Assembly (NCBI RefSeq): GCF_964340395.1
Contig: NC_135562.1
Span: forward strand, 11,225,134 to 11,287,133
Source of the DNA: Glandiceps talaboti
Lineage: Eukaryota > Hemichordata > Enteropneusta > Spengelidae
Reading direction: 5' to 3'
DNA length: 62,000 bases
Shown here: positions 23,690-35,500 of the stretch, piece after piece
Layout: every line of letters begins with the position of its first letter
How positions within the stretch are numbered: the stretch's first letter is position 1
Position numbers and translations under genes: made by a program
Notes under the pieces: model-generated
Database searches by the model: none
What the model was told of the DNA's origin: nothing
Seen by the model: only the letters and a program-made list of their open reading frames with translations

Positions 23690-24300
23690 CACCATGCTAG
23701 TCCTTTGTTTAACACAGGGCTGGTGCAGGTATCAATCCTTCCAAGTTCCAATAGGTAGGAACACATAGTGATATGGTGTCAGTCCTTTGTATAAAGCCTG
23801 ATTCTAGCTCAGTACTAGCCCAGTTGTAAAGTAATACTTGAGCTGGTACTACACGTCAGATTGATAGGCAAGTACAGTTCACTATAAACCTGAAGTCAGT
23901 GTCACAGTGATGTTCTTAACACTTCACTAGCCATCTGTTAACACAGAGTTGCTGCAGGCATTACACCTTCCAGTTACTAACGCTATGCTAGTGAGGTCGT
24001 AGTGCCAACCAACCCAGTAGTAGCCTGTCAAAAAGCTGTAGTGTACCTCAGAATAATAGTCGAGTAGAGTTCTCTATAGACCTGAAGTCAGTGTGATGTT
24101 ATGAACACTTCATTAGCCAAGTGTTTTTACAAAGGCTTGCTGCAGACATTACTGGGCCCTTCTAGATATGCTGGTGAGGTCGTAGTGCCATTACCCAGTA
24201 CTAGCCCAAAGCTAACCTGTTGCTAGCCTTGTTAGAAAACTGTACTATACCTCACAATATTATAGTCAAATACAGTTCACTATAGATCCAGAATTTACAC
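23690..24300. repeat. Degenerate ~200-bp tandem repeat, three units
   Basis: Blocks CACAGAGTTGCTGCAGGCATTA, GTGAGGTCGTAGTGCCA, CCCAGTACTAGCC, AATAATAGTCGAGTA and GTTCACTATAGACCTGAAG recur in order in three diverged units. Confidence 0.75.
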
Positions 24301-25177
24301 TTAGCAGACTTGTTGTGATAGTAGAGTTCATCAGGGGTTATCAGCAATAACATTCTGTACATATGTATCATTGTTTTCCATGGTACAATGCAGACATCTT
24401 GGTAATTTACCATCTATAAATTGTAATTCCAGTAAATTCCATCACTACCTAGTCAATAAATGAACATGGCTAGATAGTAATTAGACAGGACATGTTAGCG
24501 CAAAACAATCACAAGTCATAAAAATACGACAAGGACTAATTTAAGAGGTTGTCTGAAAAAAAGTAATTTAATCAGACTATCAATGAATAAAGTCTACCAA
24601 TATGGCTTACAATTTATGTTGTTGTCTTTAGTATAATCCAAGTTTACATGGTTTGTGCATGATGTACGTGTGCTTGTCGAGTTTTCATTCGTTTCACAAC
24701 GGTTCTAGTCGACAACTGTTGTTTGTTTGACAAAGTTTTGATTCTTTCAGAGTATGTAATTGTGCTCTGAATGATAAGACTTTGGTATTGCTGAAACTGG
24801 CTGCAAGTCTTAATGTGAATGTTTCTGACAAAACAGACTCAACGTGGTGCTGGCAGAAAATATCGATATTAGTTATAGATTTTACCTGATGTTTGAGTAC
24901 CTAAGCATCATCAGGGATGTGCTACTCTCTCACTATCTGTCTCACTTTCTTGTTTTATGGATTGAAAATGAGTCCCGAATGACCTCAATCGGTAATAATA
25001 AACCCCCAGTGATCATGACCACAGCTGACAATTAGCCGCCAGCAAAAATTTTTGTTTCTATTTCCAAAAATAAAAACAGACAAAAAACTATTCTTGTTCT
25101 TTGAAGCAACAGAAATGTATGTTCATATCTTTACTTATCCTTAGTTAGCGTCATACAGATACCTGACTTATGCATGC

Positions 25178-25181
<4 letters not shown>

Positions 25182-25213
<32 letters not shown>

Positions 25214-25242
25214 ATGTATGTATGTATGTATGTATGTATGTA

Positions 25243-25277
<35 letters not shown>

Positions 25278-25326
25278 ATGTATGTATGTATGTATGTATG
25301 TATGTGTGTATGTATGTATGTATGTA

Positions 25327-25359
<33 letters not shown>

Positions 25360-25490
25360 ATGTATGTATGTATGTATGTGTGCATGTTTCTGTATGTATA
25401 TATATATATATATATGTGTATGTGTGTGTATGTATGTGTAAATAATGTATGTATGTGTGTATATATGTAAGTATGTGTGTATGTATATTA
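25182..25490. repeat. (GT)n / (TGTA)n microsatellite
   Basis: Alternating blocks of TGTA tetranucleotides and TG dinucleotides immediately upstream of the LG4 exon. All frames across it are low-complexity. Confidence 0.97.
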
Positions 25491-25604
25491 AATTAATAAA
25501 TGTATATATGTTTGAAGGCCCTGCTTTTAGTCTCTGTTTAAATGTGAAATGTTTTTTTGATTGATATTATACTAATGTCTTATCACTTGTGTATTTTTAT
25601 TTAG

Positions 25605-25800
25605 ATTTGACATCACCGTTGAAGTGCGTACTTTTGCATCAACTGGTGTGATCTTTTACGTCGGAACAGCTGGGAATGGTCAGGGTGATTTTGCATCCCT
25701 GCAGCTGGTTGATGGGAAACCATTATTTTCTTTTGACAATGGTGCTGGTGCCCTCAGACTAAGTAGCAATGTTGCAGTTAATGATGGCGAATGGCATTCA
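25605..25800 (+). CDS. Laminin alpha exon: first half of LG4
   Basis: This 196-nt exon follows a T-rich tract and AG at 25603-25604 and is closed by GTAAGT at 25801. Base 25605 is the third base of a split codon, so the upstream intron is phase 2 and its donor lies outside the window. The 65 full codons begin FDITVEVRTFASTGVIFYVG, the opening beta-strands of an LG domain, continue through FSFDNGAG, and end NDGEWHS. The D-G-x-W-H motif is the standard LG signature before the next strand and joins directly to IVLTRNRRTG in the next exon. The exon is flanked on both sides by long TGTA/ACGT-type microsatellites. Confidence 0.92.
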
Positions 25801-26498
25801 GTAAGTCTTAAAAGACCACTTTCTTGTTTTCAATTCAGTGTCTCAATAACGTTGCTGTAATGTTCCGTACATACATGCGTACGTACGTACATACATAGAT
25901 ACATACACATACATACATACATACATACATACATACATACATACGTACGTACGTACGTACGTACGTACGTACGTACGTACATACATACATACATATATAT
26001 ACACATATACATACATACATACGTACATACATACATATACATACATACGTACGTACGTACGTACGTACGTACGTACGTGCGTGCGTACATACATACATAT
26101 ACACATATACATGCATATTTTTATTTATTTATTTATTAAGCCGTGTACACAAGAAGTGACATTGGCAAGAAAATATACCAAATGAAACACTGATATTTAC
26201 AATGTCTTGAAAATATTAAGTATATCACTGAGATATTTAGCTGTGACACTTGCTAGATTATCATCTACAAATGAAAAAATGTACTTAAATAGAGAATGAT
26301 TATCAAATTTAAGTAACTGCGACTGTAAAGTAAATAAAAGGTCCAAGTATTCATCTCTTATCTTCTGAATTTTTTCATTTTTCATCTCCAATACTCGAGC
26401 TACATACATACATGCATACATACATACATATATACATACACACACACATACATACATACATACATACATACATACATACATACACACACATACATACA

Positions 26499-26532
<34 letters not shown>

Positions 26533-29500
26533 CATACATACATACATACATACACACACATACACACATACACACATACACACACACACACACACACACA
26601 TAGCCATTTCCCAAACAGTGCTCAGTTAAGTACAAATTCGTAATATCTCAATCAGTTTTCATATTTTGCGAATGAGAAGAATTCATTGTGTTCACTCAAC
26701 CCAGTCCATAGCACAATTCACAGAACACACAACAAAATGCATAGTTCATCACAATTTCCTGCATATTTATATGAACATGTTTGAAGTGACTGTGCCTTTA
26801 CAGAGCTAAAGTGCTTTCTTTGTTATCATATCAATATTAATACAAACCCGCCTATCTTCAAATAAAAGTAACTGTTTTATATGCACTTTTATTTTTTTTG
26901 AATCGATTCTTTGTTAAAGGCACTCCAATTAGTCACTGTGTTCGCCAAATAAAAGTGACAAATCTTTCACTATTTTTGTGACAAATTTAGTTGTCAACCT
27001 TGGAGTCTGATTCAATGGAACACAATCAAGCTTTTAAAAAAAATTTGTGTGTGAATTTTTACATATAAGTCTTCAGCAAAATAAAGCTATTGATAGATGT
27101 ATGTGATGGCTGACAAATTAATGAGAGTAGAATGGTAAGTATATGCAAATTTTCATTCTGATGGGAAAGTGCCATAAGGGTTTGACTTCTTCAACATACT
27201 CGGAGTGGTGTGCCTATGGTATGGTATTGACGGGTAGTCATTCACAGCTCTACAGATGTTCACTGTTAGCCCTAGGATGTTTTGTCCAAGTACAATGTAG
27301 TGAATGTGGTGTTTTCAATAACATCTATTCACTCAGCGGGCATTGAACCATCGGATTGCTTCCCACTGATTGCAGTTTGCAACTTTAACGTCAACTTGGT
27401 ATTATAAACATATGTCAAATTTTCCATTGTTTTCTAACAAATCGGAGATTGTACCTTTTAGGGGCTTTTAAGTCACATCAATACACTGGCTTGAATACCT
27501 TTGTGTCTGCAAAAACACATCGTGAACAGCAGAGATTAACGAAGTCTAAAGATTTGGCTTCATCTCTGTGCAAGGTTTGATGAAGTCAACAGTATTTATC
27601 TTTGTGCTAGGTTTGATAAAGTCATTGTTCAACAGTAGGTTTGATAAAGTCAGTGTTCATCTTTGTGCAAGGTTTGATAAAGTTAGTGTTCATCTTTGTG
27701 CAAGATTTGATACAGTCAGTGTTCATCTTTGTGTAAGGTTTGATAAAGTCAGTGTTCATCTTTGTGTAAGGTTTGATAAAGGCAGTTTGTGCAAGGTTTG
27801 ATACAGTCAGTGTTCATCTTTGTGCAAGGTTTGATAAAGTCAGTGTTCATCTTTGTGCAAGGTTTGATACAGTCAGTGTTCATCTTTGTGCAAGGTTTGA
27901 TAAAGTCAGTGTTCATCTTTGTGCAAGGTTTGATACAGTCAGTGTTCATCTTTGTGCAAGGTTTGATACAGTCAGTGTTCATCTTTGTGCAAGGTTTGAT
28001 AAAGTCAGTGTTCATCTTTCTGCAAGGTTTGATAAAGTTAGTGTTCATCTTTGTGTAAGGTTTGATAAAGTCAGCGTTCATCTTTGTGTAAGGTTTGATA
28101 AAGTCAGTGTTCATCTTTCTGCAAGGTTTGATAAAGTTAGTGTTCATCTTTGTGTAAGGTTTGATAAAGTCAGCGTTCATCTTTGTGTAAGGTTTGATAA
28201 AGTCAGTGTTCATCTTTGTGCAATGTTTGATAGTCAGTGTTCATCTTTGTGTAAGGTTTGATAAAGTCAGTTTGTGCAAGGTTTGATACAGTCAGTGTTC
28301 ATCTTTGTGTAAGGTTTGATAAAGTCAGTGTTCATCTTTGGGCAAGGTTTGATAAAGTCAGTTTGTGCAATGTTTGATACAGTCAGTGTTCATCTTTGTG
28401 CAATGTTTGATACAGTCAGTGTTCATCTTTTGCAATTATTCTCATATTCAGTTTATTGCAGAGTGAAGATATCTATGTGTACATGTACTTTTATTAATGA
28501 TATTTAAGAGTCATAGAGAACATGATCATTTAAACATGAACCCATTTACATCGACATCTCAAGCTGTGGATAATAATGTCATTAAGTCAACCCCCTTCAT
28601 TTACGTGCTGATTAAAAAAATGGTTGTATATTTCAGCTTCTGTGTTTTCCCCCTAAGTAGAATTGAATTGGTAGCTTGCTGATTATAAGCCAGTTTTGTT
28701 CAATCAATCAATCAATCAATCAGTCAGTCAGTCAGATCGTCTTCGGAACACACAAAGTTAAATCCAGGGTTTACAGTCCAAAGGCTCTTTGAAATAGACC
28801 GGATTGATTTATATACATACTAAACTTCAACAGACAGGAAAAAACAACATTCGTGATTCATCATAGAAATCCGAACCATTTGATAGTAGTAAACTCCGAT
28901 GCCCACAAATTTCCAAAGTGTACGGAAATAACCGGGTTGCTTTGGAGGTATATATATAAAAGAAAGGGGAACTTTATGTAAATTTGTATTGGGATGCTGT
29001 CATGTGAAATACAACTCTCACTCGACATAGCTTTCTATAATGACATGAAGTTAGCCGTTTTCTGTACATGTACTGTCGTCGAAGTCAGGGAAAAAGCATT
29101 GAAATGTGAAAATGTAAGGATGAATAAGACGTGTGATATAACGAACATTAAAGCCTATTTTTTTCAATAGTTTATTGTTGGCGGCATTTTAACTCAATCT
29201 GGTGTAATGGACCTAGCATACAATTGATGTTTATGTAACGGCAGTATAGTATTGGTTCAGGCCTATCCTGAGTGCACTTTGATTTTCATTCTTTTACCCA
29301 ACATTAAGACGAAGTCCCCAGATTTTTTTGTGTAGCAAGGCTTCCCAGGATTTTACCTGAGGTTTTTAGAACCCTGGTAATAGACAGGGGGAAAATTTCT
29401 CTGACAACATTTATGGTTTCAAATACTTAAATGGTAATTTTAGAACAACACATCATCAAATGCCATGGCAACCCACATTTACCTGTTTGAGTGCCGTTTA

Positions 29501-32500
29501 CATGGTACAACAATTTTTCATATCATAACAACTTTGATTTTTAAGAAAGTGTAGTTTGTAGTAGAATTGCATGATGTTTATTATGTTTGTAAAAAATTCA
29601 AATAACTTGAGACAAAGTGATTATGTTATGAAATATTCGGTCTTTCTATAGCTCCAATCCGTTTGCATAAACATACAATATACAGTTTCCTTTACATTCA
29701 GTGTTTTTGCTGAGGTAGGTTTCAGAACTGTCAACATAGAGGTTGTTATCTTGGAAAATCAGAAATTGTTCTGTATGTTTATCGTTTTTTATAGGAAATT
29801 TGGAACCTTGTTAGCTTGAAGGAGGATATGAAAAAAAAAGCAACTTTCTGTATAGTTGTCTCGTTGTATAGAGAATTTAGGAGATTTTTAGAAACGTAGT
29901 AACAGAGAGAATATCAGCTTGGAAAATCTGAGAAAAAATTTTGAGAAAAAAAAATGAATATACTTGTTTTTAATTTACAGAATTTAGCTTGAGATTCGTG
30001 AGAATGTTGCCAAAACGTTAGATTTTAACTACTTACCAGCCAAAATTTATACAAACATTGTGGCTCACATTTTAGCAAAGTGCACTTACGTTGCCGAGAA
30101 CTCTTTGTACTCACTCAGGCTTTTCAATATTTTGTTAAATGACTTCTCGCCACCTAGCATACTATTATTAGGCCAGGCAAAGAATGACTGAATCGAAAGT
30201 GACTCAAGAAATGATTAAAGCAAGACGGTAAATGCTCAAGTTTTATTGTCAGGAATTTATTCGCAGTTTTGCCAACATCTACTCAAGAAATTTCCCTGCA
30301 TAAGTGCCTTGTGGAGTATACAGCCCTGATGAGGTGTTGTCGATGAAGTCTTGTGGAATTGTGAGAAAATAAGGGCATTTTTTGAAGTGTATATTCAAGG
30401 TTTCTGAGTGCCCTTAGTGGATACAGAGAAAGTGAGCAAGAAAAACAGATGCGGTATAAATGAAGTTGTTAACTGAGAGACATTGGAACTAATGATATGG
30501 CGACTTTAGTTAAGTTCTGTATTCAGTTACGGATCGGAGACAGTATATTTTCAAGGCAGTGAATGAACCAGGGGGGGAGAGAAAACTAATGTTATTCATA
30601 TAATCACTGATAAAAATCAGAAAAGATTATCTGTATACTGTCTTGAAATGTTTCTGTGTTCGATATCTAAGTCAGCAGATGCATCAGATACAATTAATGG
30701 ACAGTCTTTGCTAACACTTGGGATTTCTTGATGTTACAGATAAAACTAATTCAATAGGTGCATTCTGCCGCGACTCCCGACTATTTCCATCTCCAATGCA
30801 ATCCAAATTACTTTACCACTGCCTTGTCGGTCTATCTGTGCATACCGACTAAATTACAGTGAAGTCATACAGTGCCATGCCTTCTCTTTCTCTCTCATTT
30901 CTTTTAACAATCTCCAAATTACTTTGTGTTACAATGTCGTGTTGTCATCTGCTTTCAGACTTGATATTTATGATTACTGTTTGACATGTTGTAGGCCTTC
31001 ATTTTCCTGATGTGCTATTTATGGTGCCGTCAATTAAATTGATCACTAAACACGCTGCTCCCTGTAGACGTTACACTGATTTCTATCATATTAAACTCAA
31101 AGCCATAGAGACTTAGCAAATTGACTTCTAGTCCGCCTTGTTTCAATTTTCTTGATAATTGTACTCCTATTCTGCATGCTTGTAATTGTCTCTGGTTGCC
31201 TGTCTAGTAAACCACTTTCTCAATATGGTCTAATTTCCTCCCAAGTTTCACCATGAAGTTCACCCATCAGGAGGTATTAGCGTCACATTGATAGAAACAT
31301 TTCCACGTTTCAGTCACGTCGCAGTAATGAGTTGACCACAGTTTGTCAAGGAGTAGAGGTGAATTCTTCATGTCCGCTGTTAATGAATACACCGGGGTGT
31401 CATATTAACCCCCTTCACTGCCACTTCGCCGCCGAAATATGCTCAGCCAGATTCTTGAGTTCTAAAGAATATTGAGCTCTCTCCATTTTATATTCAGATT
31501 TTAGAGGTATTGATTTCAAAGCTAAATTTGTTTAAAATTGTCTCATTTTTAAAAAAAAAGTTCAGTAAAATTAAGACTCAAAATATTCGTCACATCACCT
31601 TCACTCACTTTCTCACTGAATGATGCTCAACAAAATGCTTAATTTTGAATTAGTATTTTCCTCGACCTAGCGCTATTTCAGATTCCGGATGTTAAAACAT
31701 TTCTAACATTTATTGATATCTAAAAGGTCTCATATTAAAGAAAATGTTCAATAAAAATGAAGTCTCAAAAATAATCGCCATGGTTATCAGTGAATAGTTT
31801 TCTAAGAAGGGAATGAAATGACACACAGACAACCTTTGGAACTCCAGCAATATCTGTAGGGAAAATGTCTGGGAAAGATGTCTGACATAATCATTTGCAC
31901 AAATGTCTTGGGGGGGAAGGGGGGATTCTAACACCGAAAGTACGTACAGATCGATGTACTTATCGATTTAGTTTTGCATTGCCTTGAGAACTTCAACCTG
32001 CAGAAAAACACAAAATGTGCAGAAGGGAAATGTCTGATAAAGATGTTTGAATGAATACTCGCACAATTATCTTTTAGGGGCAAAGCTAACACCGAAAGAA
32101 ATCCATACAGATGTACGATTGATTTTGAGTTTTGCATGGCCTCTAGAACTTCAACTTGCAGAAAAGCACAAAATATATTGATAGAAAATGTCTGGTAAAG
32201 AATTACTTGCACAAATATCTTTCTTCTTTTTTGTTGGGGGAGGGGGTGACCTCACACAGCAAGAAATCCATACAAATGCCGGCTACCGATTTTAAGTTAA
32301 TAATATGCATTCATATAAATTACCTTGATCTGTTATGTAAAATGACTACATTTTTGTCTTCTTTATTCAATTAGGATGCATTTGGCAATTACATTTCTGT
32401 GTAACTAGGAGCGATTTAAATTTTATACAAAAAGTGAAATTTAATTAAAATAAGTTCGGATCAGCCAAATCGTGACTAATCAAATGTCGATGTTTGTCTT

Positions 32501-35500
32501 GTCTCCAGGAGAGAAATTTGCCCAAATATTCAAAATTCAGTAAAAATTATAAAATTGAGTTATTGTGACACGGAGGTCAAAAGTCCTGACAAATACATTG
32601 TTTTCTTTGAATTCATAGTTATTGGTTTAATAATTCGATTTTCATCACTAAGATAAGGACTCTCAGATTTTTCCTGCAGTTGAGATTCTCAGAGGTCAAA
32701 TTTGCAGTTTTAGATAAACTGCAATCTTCAACTACAATCTTACTTTCATCAACCGTTAATCCTTTTTCTATCAGGGAGGTTTTTGTTTGTACACAAACTA
32801 CAAGTTGAGATAAACAGGATTAAGAAAGGAGAAACTTGGTAAAATTTACATTTCCTCTCTTAAGTGATGTTAGTTTGGTTGGGGAGAACTCTGACAAGAA
32901 AGGGAAGGGAACTCTTAACGGGGGGGGGGGGGGTCAAAATAGACAGATGAGGAACTCTGAACTGATGGGGAAGAGAAGCTGGAGTAGATGGAGAGGGTAT
33001 CTTTGGAAAGAAAGAGGAGGAAAACTCTGAACAAAAAGTGGGGAAGAGAACTTGTACGTAGATGGAAGGGTTATTTTGAAAAAAAAGAGGAGGGGAACTC
33101 TGAACAGAAGGGGGGAATGGTACAAGTAAGTAGAAGGAAGGGGAACACAAGGAGGGGGAACCTTAGCAAGAGGGGTTGGAATTCTGAACAGAGAGGGTAA
33201 TACCTGTCAAAATTTACAGTTTTCAAGGCTTGAAATGACGCATGGAAATGTGGGTATTTGGAGCCTAATTCCTTAATTAGCAGGATGTTTTAAAAATGAG
33301 ACAACACAAAGTTTGACGAAATTATAAAGAAGAATTTATCAAATGAAAGTGAAGAAAAAAATCGTTGAGAAGAAAATGAAATGCAAAGTTGTGTAGTCAA
33401 GGAAAAGTTGCAGAGATGCACGAAACACTGAGTATATATGAAGTATTGGTCACTTTACTTTAACCCTCGTAATGTTGAAATGAAACTGTTGTCAGTTGTA
33501 AAAGACATATGTGGAATGTAATTTAGATGCAGAGAAACTGTCATCAAAGGAATAATAGGGTATCAAAAGTGTTATGTAGAAAAGTGGGACAAAATGGAAG
33601 GGAAGTCATGTATAAGGTACAAAAATCAATGCTCGGTAATCAATAGGTATGAAGTCATACCACACACCTTTTATAATGCAACTTTTCACGCTGAGTTCTC
33701 ACTATTTTACCACTCTGCTTTCTGCTTTGTGTAGGAGATAACAGCACAAAATACATGTCCTTGTTCATTTACACTTGCAGCAAAAAGAAGTCTGTGATTA
33801 GTGACAGGTTTTTTTGTGAGTTTTTTCACTTCAGTGTTTTCGAGTTCTGAGAGATAAAATAGTCGACTGTAAGCTTGTCATGTGGTTCTGACATCTTGAT
33901 GTTTCTCCGTGTCACTGGATTACACATTGATCAACTCCAGAAAAAGGAGCGATGTTTTGTATTTTTTTATTCTTTTGGTGTGTTTTTTTGTTGCACTCCA
34001 TCCAGCACTGAAAAATTCTTGCTTCAGTACAAATAAATTTGAAACTAAAATAACAACAAAATGAAATAAAAGCAATAAAATTGGACCAATTTTGAAATGT
34101 TTGAAAAAAATTTTTATGAAACCTTTGACAAAATCATTACTAAATAATGATCACAAAACTGAATTTTATGAACTTTTATGCGATTTTTAGCACAAATTTA
34201 CAGCTTAAACAGGCAGTGTTTGCTAGAAGATTGTATCTAACATATATATTTATGATCCAAGTTAGTCATTTTGAAAGTTTAGATTGTTGTTTTACTTGAC
34301 AGAGAACAACACTTTTACTGCTGAACATAGCATGGTTGTTCTTGAGGGGTTTCTAAAAAGCTGAATGAACGTAAGCAAAATTCTATATTTAATCACAACC
34401 CTGCTGTGTTCAGCCGTAAAAGTGTTCTTGTCTGTCAAGTGAGTAAAACATTGATGTCAACTTGCCAAATGATCGATGTTGATCATTATATTAAAATGTA
34501 TATGTTATGTACAGTCTTTTAGTGAACTCTCCCAGTTTTAGCTCTAAATGTATATGTTATGTACAGTCTTCTGGTGAACTCTCCCTGTTTTAGCTGTAAA
34601 TGTATGTGTTATGTACAGTCTTCTGGTGAACTCTCCCTGTTTTAGCTGTAAATGTATATGTTATGTACAGTCTTTTAGTTAACTCTCCCTTTTTTAGCTG
34701 TAAATGTATAATGTTATGTACAGTCTTTTAGTTAACTCTCCCTGTTTTAGCTGTAAATGTTTATGTTATGTACAGTCTTCTGGTGAACTCTCCCTGTTTT
34801 AGCTGTAAATGTATATGTTATGTACAGTCTTCTGGTGAACTCTCTGTTTTAGCTGTAAATGTATGTGTTATGTACAGTCTTCTGGTGAACTCTCCCTGTT
34901 TTAGCTGTAAATGTATGTGTTATGTACAGTCTTCTGGTGAACTCTCCCTGTTTTAGCTGTAAATGTATGTGTTATGTACAGTCTTTAAGTGAACTCTCCC
35001 TGTTTTAGCTGTAAATGTATAAGGTTATGTACAGTCTTTTAGTGAACTCTCCCAGTTTTAGCTGTAAATGTATATGTTATGTACAGTGTTCTGGTGAACT
35101 CTCCCTGTTTTAGCTGTAAATGTATGTGTTATGTACAGTCTTTTAGTGAACTCGCCCTGTTTTAGCTGTAAATGTATAATGTTATGTACAGTCTTCTGGT
35201 GAACTCTCCCTGTTTTAGCTGTAAAATGTATATGTTATGTATAGTCTTCTGGGGGAACTCTGCCTGTTTTAGCTGTAATCTCCTTAACACCTGTGCTAAT
35301 TCAAGAATCCTTGAAATTCAATAAAAGTAAATCTATGTTTTATTGATGAAGAGCTTATGCCTGAAACAGCTGACAACTTGAACTTAATTTTACACTAATT
35401 TGAATCGATAATGAGTATCAGAGCGGATTAAATTTGATGTATTATTCAAGATCCAACCTTCCTTTGTTGTACTGTCCTTCATTTATACACCATAAGGCAA

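Larger units (their letters stand above)
1..25604 (+). other. Upstream intron of the laminin gene (5' end outside window)
   Basis: No open frame here reads like a laminin domain or any other recognised protein, so I treat the whole stretch as intron leading to the acceptor at 25603-25604 (phase 2). Content is given in separate entries. In the gaps between them (for example 6.1-7.2, 15.9-16.7, 19.0-23.6 and 24.3-25.1 kb) I see only AT-rich unique sequence. Small unrecognised exons cannot be excluded. Confidence 0.6.
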
